A stretch of DNA of 7,271 bases from an uncultured Rickettsiales bacterium (GCA_934725005.1 CAKVBE010000046.1:1-7271); one strand, 5' to 3'. Positions 1 through 6,432 are shown, counted from the first letter of the stretch. Translations and numbers: made by a program. Notes: generated from the letters alone by a model not told the origin.

Positions 1-91
1 GCATAGAAATGGTCCAATAGGAAATATCGAGCTATTTTATAACCCAAACACCACAAAATTTAGCGATCTATTGAGGAACGGAATGAGATAG
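1..91 (+). CDS. dnaB: Replicative DNA helicase, C-terminal end (partial)
   Basis: Reading from base 2, the open frame encodes 29 residues and ends at TAG (89-91). It begins HRNGPIGNIELF and continues through a stretch ending in NTTKFSDL. This is the extreme C-terminus of DnaB-family replicative helicases, where the segment 'K-RNGP-G-V-L-F' followed by a 'T-F-L' tail is highly conserved. DnaB is the hexameric ATP-driven helicase that unwinds DNA ahead of the replication fork. The ATPase core (Walker A and B, arginine finger) lies outside the window, so intactness cannot be judged. The fragment is short and the call rests on one recognisable motif. The rightward gene rpmE follows after about 240 non-coding bases. 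Confidence 0.85.
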   Translation, partial: HRNGPIGNIELFYNPNTTKFSDLLRNGMR

Positions 92-168
92 GGAATTAAA
101 ATTAAATCCGCAAAAACTGTTTATTAATTGATTCTCTAAACAATAGTTAGTCGCAAATATTTTGTACA

Positions 169-208
169 ATTTGTGTCGAAACCCAAATAGATAAATTTTA
201 ATTTTTTT
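169..208 (+). terminator. Possible weak terminator after dnaB
   Basis: An imperfect hairpin pairs ATTTG (169-173) with CAAAT (184-188). Inside it are one T/C mismatch, a two-base GT/AC stem and a CGAA tetraloop (177-180). A run of seven T (202-208) follows, but only after a 13-base AT-rich gap, which is long for a rho-independent terminator. It is the best terminator-like structure between dnaB and rpmE. In such AT-rich DNA it may be chance. Confidence 0.3.
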
Positions 209-335
209 CAAGATAAACCAAAATTTACAGCAAAAACAGAGTCGCTAACAAATAATTTTACAGCGTATCTATTGAAAATTAAATATAGTAAGTTACCATT
301 GACGTAATTAGTTAAATTTTATTTATCCTAGAGTA

Positions 336-563
336 ATGAAAAAAGATATTCATCCAGAGTACGATGAGTTTACAGTAACATTTACAAACGGTGAAAAAGC
401 GAAGTTTTATTCAACAGCCGGCAAAAAATTGGGCAATCTAAATCTAGATACGGACCCTTTTAATCATCCAGCTTGGAAGAAAGATGGCGGAACGGTTGTA
501 AATACTGGAAACAATCAAGTAAATAGATTCAATAAAAAATTCGGTTCAGCATTTGGAGCCTAA
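336..563 (+). CDS. rpmE: 50S ribosomal protein L31 (bL31)
   Basis: This 75-residue protein of the large ribosomal subunit helps bridge the two subunits. It starts MKKDIHPEY, the standard L31 opening, and carries the conserved core LDTDPFNHPAW (about residues 37-47) followed by FNKKFG near the C-terminus. Length is normal for the family (about 70-80). There are no cysteines, so it is the zinc-free form rather than the CxxC form. The motif HPAW-KD-G-VVN resembles Rickettsia L31 and supports an alphaproteobacterial origin. The ATG at 336 is fixed by the conserved N-terminus. Only a weak GAG lies just upstream, with no good Shine-Dalgarno sequence. A TATAGT at 284-289 and a TTGACG at 299-304 are possible promoter pieces, but neither has a convincing partner at normal spacing. 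A strong terminator follows at 593-622. Confidence 0.93.
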   Translation: MKKDIHPEYDEFTVTFTNGEKAKFYSTAGKKLGNLNLDTDPFNHPAWKKDGGTVVNTGNNQVNRFNKKFGSAFGA

Positions 564-592
564 GCTGGACCTTGTTTTGTATAAAAAGTATC

Positions 593-622
593 TCCGTATT
601 GCGTTTGTAATACGGATTTTTT
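593..622 (+). terminator. Rho-independent terminator of rpmE
   Basis: A perfect 8-bp stem pairs TCCGTATT (593-600) with AATACGGA (609-616) across an 8-base loop. Six T (617-622) follow directly. It is one of the two clearest terminators in the window. It separates rpmE from rlmE, so rlmE probably has its own promoter within 623-665, where I cannot identify convincing -35 and -10 boxes. Confidence 0.85.
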
Positions 623-665
623 ATCATCAATAAGATAAAACACAAAAAATATAGAAGTTACAGAT

Positions 666-1337
666 ATGTCTATCACAAACATAATAAACAGATTCAGAAC
701 AGAAAAATTGAAGACTGCAAAAGGAAGAAAAATATCATCTACAAAATGGTTGCAAAGACAGATAAATGATCCATACGTAAAAGAAGCACAAAAAAGAGGT
801 TATAGATCAAGAGCAGCTTTTAAAATCTTAGAAATAAATGAAAAATTTAATATTTTTAAAAAGGGATATAAAGTTCTAGATCTTGGCTCAGCACCTGGCG
901 GTTGGAGCCAAATAATAGTTAATATAGTTGGAGACAATAATGTTTTAGCTACAGATATTCTAAAAATGGAACCAATACTTGGTGTTAAATTCGTCCAAAA
1001 AAATTTCTTAGAAGATGACGCAAAAGATATGTTAATTAATGAAATGAATGGACAAAAATACAATGTTGTTGTTAGTGACATGGCAGCAAATACAACAGGC
1101 GATAAAAAAACGGATAATTTAAGAACGTCAAATCTTGTTGAAAATGCGTTAGATTTTGCAACAAAAGTTTTAAAAAATGACGGCTCATTTATAGCAAAAG
1201 TATTTCAAGGCGGCGCAGAAAAACCAATTTTTGACAAACTTAAAGCCAATTTTAAAGTTGTAAAACACTTCAAACCAGAATCATCAAGAAAAGACTCTGT
1301 CGAAATGTATGTTATAGCAAAAGGGTTTAGATGGTAA
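666..1337 (+). CDS. rlmE: 23S rRNA (uridine-2552-2'-O)-methyltransferase RlmE (FtsJ/RrmJ)
   Basis: RlmE uses S-adenosylmethionine to methylate the 2'-OH of U2552 in the A loop of 23S rRNA during late assembly of the 50S subunit. The 223-residue protein (E. coli 209) has a short basic N-terminal region, then SSTKWLQRQ-NDPYV (about 24-38), typical of the family. The Rossmann SAM-binding motif DLGSAPGGW is at 72-80. The catalytic K-D-K-E tetrad is complete: K53 in RAAFK, D138 in VVSDMA, K178 in FIAKVFQG, and E213 in SSRKDSVEMY. Nothing suggests decay. The ATG at 666 gives a normal family N-terminus, though the ribosome-binding site is weak (AGAAG about 10 bases upstream). The gene stands alone between the rpmE terminator and a 307-base gap. 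Confidence 0.95.
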   Translation: MSITNIINRFRTEKLKTAKGRKISSTKWLQRQINDPYVKEAQKRGYRSRAAFKILEINEKFNIFKKGYKVLDLGSAPGGWSQIIVNIVGDNNVLATDILKMEPILGVKFVQKNFLEDDAKDMLINEMNGQKYNVVVSDMAANTTGDKKTDNLRTSNLVENALDFATKVLKNDGSFIAKVFQGGAEKPIFDKLKANFKVVKHFKPESSRKDSVEMYVIAKGFRW

Positions 1338-1644
1338 AGATTATAGAATAAATATATAAATTTTTATTAAAAAATTGAATAATAACACAACCAAAAAATT
1401 GTGTACCAAAATAAATTTTTAAAAAAATTTATATATTTTGTGTAATGTTTTTAAATAATCTAAAAAATTTAAAATTAATATTTTATACAAGAATCAATCA
1501 TTAAATTTTTAAATATTTCATTTTTCCATACAAATAATGATAAATTTTCTTTAAGATCAATCCTCAAATAATCAGTATATTTCGTTTGCAAATAAGTTTT
1601 GTGGTTATAAAATCGACGTACAGATTAAAAAAAATATTATTGAT
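1338..1644. other. AT-rich intergenic region between rlmE and hup
   Basis: No coding region is supported here. Two inverted repeats follow rlmE: ACACAA (1385-1390) with TTGTGT (1399-1404), 6 bp with an 8-base loop, and an all-AT repeat ATAAATTT (1411-1418) with AAATTTAT (1425-1432). The first is followed after 11 bases by TTTTT (1416-1420) and could weakly end the rlmE transcript. The distal part must hold the hup promoter. The nearest fit is TTTGCA (1585-1590) with TATAAA (1606-1611), but the 15-base spacing is short, so this is only a suggestion. The rest is AT-rich sequence with no recognisable RNA gene. Confidence 0.5.
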
Positions 1645-1917
1645 ATGTATAAGAAAGATCTTGTAAAAGCTATATCGGCGAAAACAGGTTCGACGATAAA
1701 AGATGTTGATACATTTTTAAATACATTTATAGAAGTGGTTACAGAGGAATTAAAAAATTCTGGAACCGTTGTTATGACAGGTTTTGGTTCATTTAAGACA
1801 ATTAGAACAAAGGAGAGATCTGGAAGGAATCCGCAAACTGGTAAGGAAATAACAATTGCCTCGCATAATAAGGTAAAATTCATGCCAGGAAAGGAATTAA
1901 AAGATTCACTAAATTAA
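1645..1917 (+). CDS. hup: HU-family DNA-binding nucleoid protein
   Basis: This 90-residue protein has the exact size of bacterial HU. HU dimerises and bends DNA through two beta-arms that insert a proline into the minor groove, helping nucleoid compaction, replication initiation and recombination. The sequence opens with KKDLVKAISAKTG (helix 1), has the signature GFGSF (46-50) and the arm-tip motif RNPQTG (61-66) with the intercalating proline P63, and ends with the F-PGKELKD segment (79-86). IHF subunits share the fold, but the pattern here fits HU better. The exact paralogue (HU-alpha or HU-beta) cannot be told. The ATG at 1645 matches the family start, with no Shine-Dalgarno sequence visible upstream. 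It is followed by its own terminator, so it is probably monocistronic. Confidence 0.94.
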   Translation: MYKKDLVKAISAKTGSTIKDVDTFLNTFIEVVTEELKNSGTVVMTGFGSFKTIRTKERSGRNPQTGKEITIASHNKVKFMPGKELKDSLN

Positions 1918-1962
1918 TTGAATTAACATATAGTACATTTTGTATATAGGTTTTAATAAATA

Positions 1963-1995
1963 CCACTGGCATTGCTGGTGGATTTTTTATTTTTT
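1963..1995 (+). terminator. Rho-independent terminator of hup
   Basis: An 8-bp stem pairs CCACTGGC (1963-1970) with GCTGGTGG (1974-1981), including two G-T wobble pairs, across a 3-base ATT loop. It is followed by A, six T, AT and five T (1982-1995). The GC-rich stem stands out sharply against the surrounding AT-rich DNA. Confidence 0.85.
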
Positions 1996-1998
1996 CTG

Positions 1999-2026
1999 TT
2001 GATTTACTAAACAATATTATTATTAT
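1999..2026 (+). promoter_or_regulatory. Candidate promoter of ppiD
   Basis: TTGATT (1999-2004) and TATTAT (2021-2026) resemble sigma-70 -35 and -10 boxes with 16-base spacing. Transcription would then begin near 2033, about 35 bases before the ppiD ATG at 2068. Several overlapping TATTAT repeats exist here, so the exact -10 is uncertain. It lies just after the hup terminator, where a new promoter is needed. Confidence 0.4.
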
Positions 2027-2052
2027 ACAACGCTGAAGCTTTGTATTTTTTT
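2025..2052 (+). terminator. Terminator-like hairpin in the ppiD leader
   Basis: ATACAA (2025-2030) pairs with TTGTAT (2041-2046). Inside lie one C/T mismatch and GC/GC pairs closing a TGAA tetraloop (2034-2037). T's run from 2046 to 2052. The structure has the form of a rho-independent terminator but ends only 15 bases before the ppiD start codon. It could be a second, back-up terminator for hup read-through or an attenuator for ppiD. A transcript starting at about 2033 would lack the 5' arm and escape it. Confidence 0.5.
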
Positions 2053-2067
2053 GATTGAATAAAGTAT

Positions 2068-3843
2068 ATGATTAAAGACTATTTTAGGAATGGATTCGGC
2101 AAATTATTATTGCTCATGATAACTATATCTTTTATATTATCAAGTATAGGTGGTGTATTGTTTTTTTCTAACAAGTACAACATCATAGTTGTTAATGGAA
2201 ATAAAATTAATTACAAAAAATTCATAAAACTGTTAACAAAGGAAAGAGAATTCGCTTATTCAAACGGAGAAGCTGATATAGACTATTTAACATCAAGAGA
2301 ATTTACAGCTAAAAGTGTTGAAAAATTTGTAAACTCAGAATTATTAAAAAGTTTTGCAGATGACAACAACTTCCAGTTAAAAAAGGAATTTATAGTAAGT
2401 GAAATAGTTAAAAATAAAAATTTCACAAAAAATGGAGAGTTTAATCCAAACAAGTACATAGAATTTTTAAAAAGTGCGAATATTTCCGAAGAAGACTATG
2501 TAAAATTAATGTCAGATTTTTATTCAAACATGTTTTTATTAAACTTATTCGTCATAGACGAAAACTTTGATAACAATGTACTTGATATGATAGCAGAAAG
2601 GAATAATACACATAAAATAGCAAACCTGTATGAGGTAAGTAAAAATAGTATAAAAATTAAGGAAGTTGATGTAAATGATGATGAATTAAAAAAATATTAT
2701 AATGAAAATATAAAAAGATTTACGCATAGTGAAGAGAGAAAAGTTGATTATATAAAGATAGATCTTACAAAAACAGATAGAAAAATATCGGATGAGGAAA
2801 TAGACAAATATTACAATTCAAATATAGACAAATACAAAATTCCGGAAACATATGACATATACTATTTAGAAACAACAAAAAAAGATGACCTTAACAAAAT
2901 TATTAAGAGTAAAAATACAAGAGAGTTATTAGCAAACATAAAAAAAATTTTTAACAAAGACGAAGATGAGATAACAATAAAAGAGTTACCAATCGATATA
3001 TTGAACTACGTTTTTGGAAAAGAGAATGTTGAGAACATAAAAATAAATACTTTTTCTAAAATCGTAGAAAAAAATGGTATCTACATGGTTTTTTATATAA
3101 AGAACAAAAATAAAGAAAGAACCATGGATCTAAGTGAAGTAAGGAATATTATTATAGAAGAGTTACAAAGAGACACAAGTGATGAGTTTGTAAAAAGTAA
3201 TTACAAAAAGATACAAGATATAATAAACAATAAAAAAGATATATTAAAAATTTCAAAATCATTAAATTTAAATATTGACAGTATTGGTTACATCAAGCTT
3301 GATAGTAATATTGGTGAACTAAAAAACGATAAGCATAAAATATTTTCCGCAAAAATTGATGATATAAATCAGTCATTTAAAGGCAATTATTTGTATTTAT
3401 ATGTTGTAAGTGATATAAAAAAATCTTACTTGGATAAGTTTGATGATATAAAAAGTGAATTAATTAACGAAGTAAAGAAAGACAAGGAAGATAGGCTGTA
3501 TCTGGAGCAAGTTCTTATCGAAAACAAACATAAATATAAAGTAAAGAAAGAAATAGTTATCAAAAAAAATGACAATAAATACAGTAAATTATTCATAAAT
3601 GAGCTATATAAATTAAAAAATGGAAAAACCACAAAAGTATACATAGATAATGAAAAATTGTACTTCGCTGATGCAGTAAGTGACAAAAGTATTGACAAAA
3701 ACGATAGTAATTTTATTAGTCAAGATGCAGTTAAAAATACATTTAATACACAAATAAACGATAGTGTTAACTATTATTATTTAAAATATTTGAGAGAAAA
3801 GTATAAAATTTATATAAACCAAAATTTATTAAATTATTTATAA
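2068..3843 (+). CDS. ppiD: PpiD/SurA-like membrane-anchored periplasmic chaperone (peptidyl-prolyl isomerase family)
   Basis: The 591-residue protein is close to E. coli PpiD (623). A short basic N-terminus is followed by one hydrophobic segment (about residues 12-34), which should anchor it in the inner membrane with the rest in the periplasm. Residues 36-180 form a SurA_N-like chaperone domain, with the typical stretch FTKNGEFNPNKYIEFL followed by NISEEDYVKLM. Residues about 261-345 correspond to the parvulin domain but are very divergent: only the final 'EKNGIYMVFYIKN' strand is easy to match, so isomerase activity is doubtful. The C-terminus (YYYLKYLREKYKIYIN) matches the end of PpiD proteins. 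PpiD works near the SecYEG exit on newly exported proteins. Composition is extremely lysine/asparagine rich. A kinase gene follows after 16 bases, suggesting an operon. Family membership is fairly sure; the orthology label ppiD is less so. Confidence 0.8.
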   Translation: MIKDYFRNGFGKLLLLMITISFILSSIGGVLFFSNKYNIIVVNGNKINYKKFIKLLTKEREFAYSNGEADIDYLTSREFTAKSVEKFVNSELLKSFADDNNFQLKKEFIVSEIVKNKNFTKNGEFNPNKYIEFLKSANISEEDYVKLMSDFYSNMFLLNLFVIDENFDNNVLDMIAERNNTHKIANLYEVSKNSIKIKEVDVNDDELKKYYNENIKRFTHSEERKVDYIKIDLTKTDRKISDEEIDKYYNSNIDKYKIPETYDIYYLETTKKDDLNKIIKSKNTRELLANIKKIFNKDEDEITIKELPIDILNYVFGKENVENIKINTFSKIVEKNGIYMVFYIKNKNKERTMDLSEVRNIIIEELQRDTSDEFVKSNYKKIQDIINNKKDILKISKSLNLNIDSIGYIKLDSNIGELKNDKHKIFSAKIDDINQSFKGNYLYLYVVSDIKKSYLDKFDDIKSELINEVKKDKEDRLYLEQVLIENKHKYKVKKEIVIKKNDNKYSKLFINELYKLKNGKTTKVYIDNEKLYFADAVSDKSIDKNDSNFISQDAVKNTFNTQINDSVNYYYLKYLREKYKIYINQNLLNYL

Positions 3844-3859
3844 GTAAGTTGGGTGTAAA

Positions 3860-4423
3860 ATGAGAAAATACAAGAATGTTTGTATAATAGGCTATAAATG
3901 TACTGGAAAGAGCTACGTTGCAAATTTACTTGGAGACAAACTTGGTTGGAAGGTTTGCCATATAAACAAAATCATACAAAGAGAGGAGGATAAGCCATTA
4001 AAAACTCTCACAAAAAATGGAACTGATTGGACATATTTTAGGAAGAAGGAGTACGACAAATTAAAAACACTTTTACAGACTGAAAATGTTATAATTGATT
4101 GCAATGAAGGTGTCCCAGTAAATGAAGTTAATATGAATGATGAGTTTAAATTATTAAACAACTCAAAAAATACCCTTAAGGTTTGGGTTAGGTCTAACAA
4201 AATAGTTATGGCAAATAAGTTTAGAAAAAAGTTTGAAAAAATCAAAAAGACAAAAAAAATATCAAAAGAAGAATTGTATAAATATTTAAAAGTTGAGTAT
4301 GCAACAATGGATAAATATGATGATATTTATGAAAATGTTGCAGATGTAGTTGTCAAATTTAGTGAATTCACAGACGTAACAAAAGTAATAAATATGTTGA
4401 ATACACAAGTGATAAAAATATAG
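3860..4423 (+). CDS. Shikimate-kinase-like P-loop kinase, substrate unknown
   Basis: The 187-residue protein has the size and layout of shikimate kinase (about 170-190). A Walker A loop GYKCTGKS (residues 11-18) follows the first strand. FRKKEYDKL (60-68) matches the conserved 'FR-E' segment with the shikimate-binding arginine. IIDCNEGV (78-85) lies where 'VID-GGG' normally stands, and IYENVADVVV (156-165) matches the 'LYEEVAD' C-terminal segment. Several shikimate contacts are altered. The DxD after the P-loop is HIN (34-36), the GGG turn is NEG, and the arginine two residues before the LYEEVAD block is not evident. ATP binding is likely; the phosphate acceptor may be shikimate, another small molecule or a nucleotide. 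No other aromatic-pathway gene is in the window. It starts 16 bases after ppiD, with GGGTG a few bases upstream as a weak ribosome-binding site. Confidence 0.65.
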   Translation: MRKYKNVCIIGYKCTGKSYVANLLGDKLGWKVCHINKIIQREEDKPLKTLTKNGTDWTYFRKKEYDKLKTLLQTENVIIDCNEGVPVNEVNMNDEFKLLNNSKNTLKVWVRSNKIVMANKFRKKFEKIKKTKKISKEELYKYLKVEYATMDKYDDIYENVADVVVKFSEFTDVTKVINMLNTQVIKI

Positions 4424-4442
4424 ACTTTTGTTATTTTTCTTC

Positions 4443-4460
4443 TTGCATATTTTTATGCAA
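4443..4460. repeat. Perfect inverted repeat between the kinase gene and fabI
   Basis: TTGCATA (4443-4449) and TATGCAA (4454-4460) form a perfect 7-bp stem with a TTTT loop, 20 bases after the kinase stop. Only TCTTT follows, so as a rightward terminator it would be weak. It could be a processing or 3'-end-stabilising hairpin, or a protein-binding palindrome upstream of fabI. Confidence 0.5.
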
Positions 4461-4529
4461 TCTTTAAGCTATTTGGTGAAATATATTAATTTGTTAGAAA
4501 AGATTATTAAAAATAGATCAGTATATAGT

Positions 4530-5300
4530 ATGAATAGTTTATTATTAGATGGCAAGAAAGGATTAATTCTTGGCTTGTCTAACGATATGAGCATAGCATG
4601 GGGTATAACACAACAGTGTGCTTTAAACGGTGCTGAATTGTGCATAATGTATCAGAACGAAGCTATGAAAAAAAGAGCATTGCCTTTAGCTGAAAAAGTT
4701 GGATGCGATTTTACTGTACAATGCGATTTTACAGTTGATGGTGATGTTGAAAATTTAGTTAAGGAAATCAGTGAGAAGTGGGGAAAACTGGATTTTATAG
4801 TCCATTCAATTGCATTTGCTCCAAAAGAAGATTTGAGGGGTGACTATAATAAAATAAGTGGAAATGGTTTTGCGACAGCAATGAATATTAGTGTTTATTC
4901 ATTTATCAATTTTAGCTCGCAATTAGCTCCATTAATGAAAGACGGTGGTTCAATTATGGCAATGACTTATTACGGTGGAGAAAAAGTCATAAAAAATTAT
5001 AAATTGATGGGAACATGCAAAGCTGCTCTAGACTCTAGCGTTAGAGAATTAGCCAGCGACTTCGGATCAAAAAATATAAGAGTTAATGCAATTTCAGCTG
5101 GTCCTATTAAGACATTGGCATCATCTGGAATTTCAGAATTTAGTGATTTATTGAAAACATTTGAATCAAGGGCTCCATTAGGAAGAACATGTACAACGGA
5201 AGAAGTGGGTAAAGCTGCAGTATTTTTATTGAGTGACATGTCAACAGCTATTACAGGTGAAATATTACATGTTGATTGTGGATATAACAAAATAGGTTGA
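4530..5300 (+). CDS. fabI: Enoyl-[acyl-carrier-protein] reductase (NADH)
   Basis: FabI performs the last, trans-2-enoyl-ACP reducing step of each cycle of type II fatty-acid elongation. From the ATG at 4530 the protein has 256 residues, normal for FabI (about 260). It shows the FabI-type dinucleotide motif GLSNDMSIAWG (15-25), VHSIAFAP (91-98), the substrate-side tyrosine in TYYGG (Y147 or Y148), the catalytic pair Y157-x6-K164 in NYKLMGTCK, and the NAISAGPIKTLA block (186-197). The ending GEILHVDCGY (243-252) is also typical. The frame stays open upstream to a TTG at 4428, but those 34 residues match nothing in FabI and overlap the inverted repeat at 4443-4460, so the ATG is preferred. No clear Shine-Dalgarno sequence is visible. 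It lies 106 bases after the kinase gene and may be co-transcribed or have its own promoter there. Confidence 0.93.
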   Translation: MNSLLLDGKKGLILGLSNDMSIAWGITQQCALNGAELCIMYQNEAMKKRALPLAEKVGCDFTVQCDFTVDGDVENLVKEISEKWGKLDFIVHSIAFAPKEDLRGDYNKISGNGFATAMNISVYSFINFSSQLAPLMKDGGSIMAMTYYGGEKVIKNYKLMGTCKAALDSSVRELASDFGSKNIRVNAISAGPIKTLASSGISEFSDLLKTFESRAPLGRTCTTEEVGKAAVFLLSDMSTAITGEILHVDCGYNKIG

Positions 5301-5336
5301 TTAATTTAATACCGGAATTAAATAACCAAAAATAAA

Positions 5337-5358
5337 GGTGATGAATTTCATCATCACC
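5337..5358 (-). terminator. Leftward rho-independent terminator near the fabI stop
   Basis: GGTGATGA (5337-5344) pairs perfectly with TCATCACC (5351-5358) across a 6-base loop. On the leftward strand the stem is followed by TTTATTTTTGG; on the rightward strand it is followed by ATGGTTAC, with no T run. So it fits a terminator for leftward transcripts better than one for fabI, though the hairpin may also protect the fabI mRNA 3' end. It sits about 410 bases beyond the tdk stop. Confidence 0.6.
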
Positions 5359-5727
5359 ATGGTTACATATTAAAGAAATATATAATAATATCAGTATTTA
5401 GTTATATATCAAAATTTAAAAAAACTTTTGAACTTTATTCTGATTTCAAAAGACTCCAAAAGATTAAATAACTAAATTGTTAGATTCTACATAATATTTA
5501 ATCACCTTCAAAAGGAATAATTCAGTTCATTTACCATTAAACGATTTTAGTTAATAATAAGTATTTATTATTATTCTAAATCAACAAGAACTGAGCTATA
5601 GTCACAGAAGTCTATATGTCTTTCTGCACTTGTGTTTTTTGCTCAATCAATATGTTTTTATATTATTCACAAGAAGTTATCTAAATTTTTATGATAAACA
5701 TTGTATAAATTAAAAATAAGAAACATC

Positions 5728-5770
5728 AACATAATTATAATTTTACTAAATCTTTAGCTTACATTATGTT
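5728..5770 (-). terminator. Stem-loop directly after tdk, possible terminator
   Basis: AACATAAT (5728-5735) and ATTATGTT (5763-5770) form a perfect 8-bp outer stem, and CTAAA (5746-5750) with TTTAG (5753-5757) forms an inner one. The structure begins one base past the tdk stop. In the leftward transcript it is followed by GATGTTTCTTATTTTTAA, a broken T run. The stems are almost all AT, so stability is modest and termination may be partial. Confidence 0.4.
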
Positions 5771-5771
5771 A

Positions 5772-6425
5772 TTAAATCTTATCAAGTTTAATATTAACGC
5801 AATCCAAAATTTGTCTATGATGTTCTGAACAAGTTGGTTTATACATCTCATCTCCCCCAATTTCTATTTGTTTTGTCTTATCTCCGGCTATTTTTGAACT
5901 ATAACTTGCCTTGTTTCCACACCCTTTTACGGAACAATTTGCACGCAACATTACTATTTCATCAGAAATTTCTTTTACATATTTAATAGTTTCAAATTCT
6001 CTTCCAATAAAATCCATATCTAATCCAGCAAAAACAATCTGCGTTTTTATTTTTATCTTCCTTGCAATTAAAATAAAATTTTTGATTGATTCTAACTTAA
6101 AAAACTGTGTTTCATCAAAAATAAAAGCATTATGTTTTTTTAATAATTCTTCTGTTTCTTCATCACTAAAATCAATATCTAGTTCTTTAGCTTCAATAAC
6201 CAATTTTGTACCCCTTGAAACTATTTTATTTTTCGTAGAAACACCATTTATTAACCTATGGTCAGACTTTGGTTTTAGACAAATAAAATTGATTTTATTA
6301 TTTTTAAACGTTTCAGCAATTCCTATTATTTTCGCACTTTTTCCTGCAAACATAGGACCGCAAATCGTTTTAATTGAAAGCAAACCTTTCTCTGGTTTGC
6401 CATCAGCTATTGTAAATTTTTCCAT
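5772..6425 (-). CDS. tdk: Thymidine kinase, type II (TK1-like)
   Basis: Tdk phosphorylates thymidine (and deoxyuridine) to the monophosphate with ATP, salvaging nucleosides for dTTP. The 217-residue protein has the P-loop GPMFAGKS (23-30), the family motif FDETQFF (103-109) with the presumed catalytic glutamate E105, and AGLDMDFIGREF (133-144). The nucleoside-binding IGGDEMY (189-195) precedes the last zinc-site cysteine, C199. The C-terminal zinc lasso appears to use C164, C169, C199 and H202 or H203. The first pair is spaced CX4C rather than the usual CXXC. It is slightly longer than E. coli Tdk (205) because of an N-terminal stretch of about 14 residues before the P-loop strand. The ATG at 6425 has a good AGGA ribosome-binding site about 7 bases upstream. 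It begins 21 bases after nrdD on the same strand, so the two are probably one operon. Confidence 0.94.
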   Translation of the reverse strand: MEKFTIADGKPEKGLLSIKTICGPMFAGKSAKIIGIAETFKNNKINFICLKPKSDHRLINGVSTKNKIVSRGTKLVIEAKELDIDFSDEETEELLKKHNAFIFDETQFFKLESIKNFILIARKIKIKTQIVFAGLDMDFIGREFETIKYVKEISDEIVMLRANCSVKGCGNKASYSSKIAGDKTKQIEIGGDEMYKPTCSEHHRQILDCVNIKLDKI

Positions 6426-6432
6426 TTATATT

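Larger units (their letters stand above)
5301..5771. other. Convergent intergenic region between fabI and tdk, with several inverted repeats
   Basis: This 471-base stretch lies between genes facing each other. I see no coding region with family resemblance and no tRNA or known RNA. It contains inverted repeats at 5337-5358 and 5728-5770 (listed separately) and a perfect all-AT one, TAATAATAA (5552-5560) with TTATTATTA (5565-5573). A weak rightward hairpin of CAGAA (5605-5609) with TTCTG (5622-5626) is followed by six T at 5635-5640. The last could stop rightward transcription before it reaches tdk. The block 5581-5650 is less AT-biased than its surroundings and may be an RNA or the remnant of a lost gene; this is inference only. 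Confidence 0.45.

Noticed and set aside
3913..4245. Leftward open frames opposite the kinase gene, and similar ones opposite rlmE (800-1081), hup (1605-1883), ppiD (3426-3698) and fabI (4997-5290)
   Set aside because: Each is antisense to a gene with clear motifs and shows no recognisable domain or ribosome-binding site.
4800..4823. Alanine (A95) in FabI where E. coli has G93, a position linked to triclosan resistance
   Set aside because: As I recall, alanine is common at this position in FabI of many bacteria, including sensitive ones, so it is not evidence of resistance.
5337..5358. The GGTGATGA inverted repeat as the fabI terminator
   Set aside because: The T-rich tail is present only on the leftward strand; the rightward side reads ATGGTTAC, so it was annotated as leftward, with possible mRNA-protecting use for fabI.
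5589..5598. TAGCTCAGTT on the leftward strand, like the start of a tRNA D arm
   Set aside because: No matching GAGC closes the D stem, no T-loop GGTTCGAATCC-like sequence follows, and no acceptor stem can be formed.
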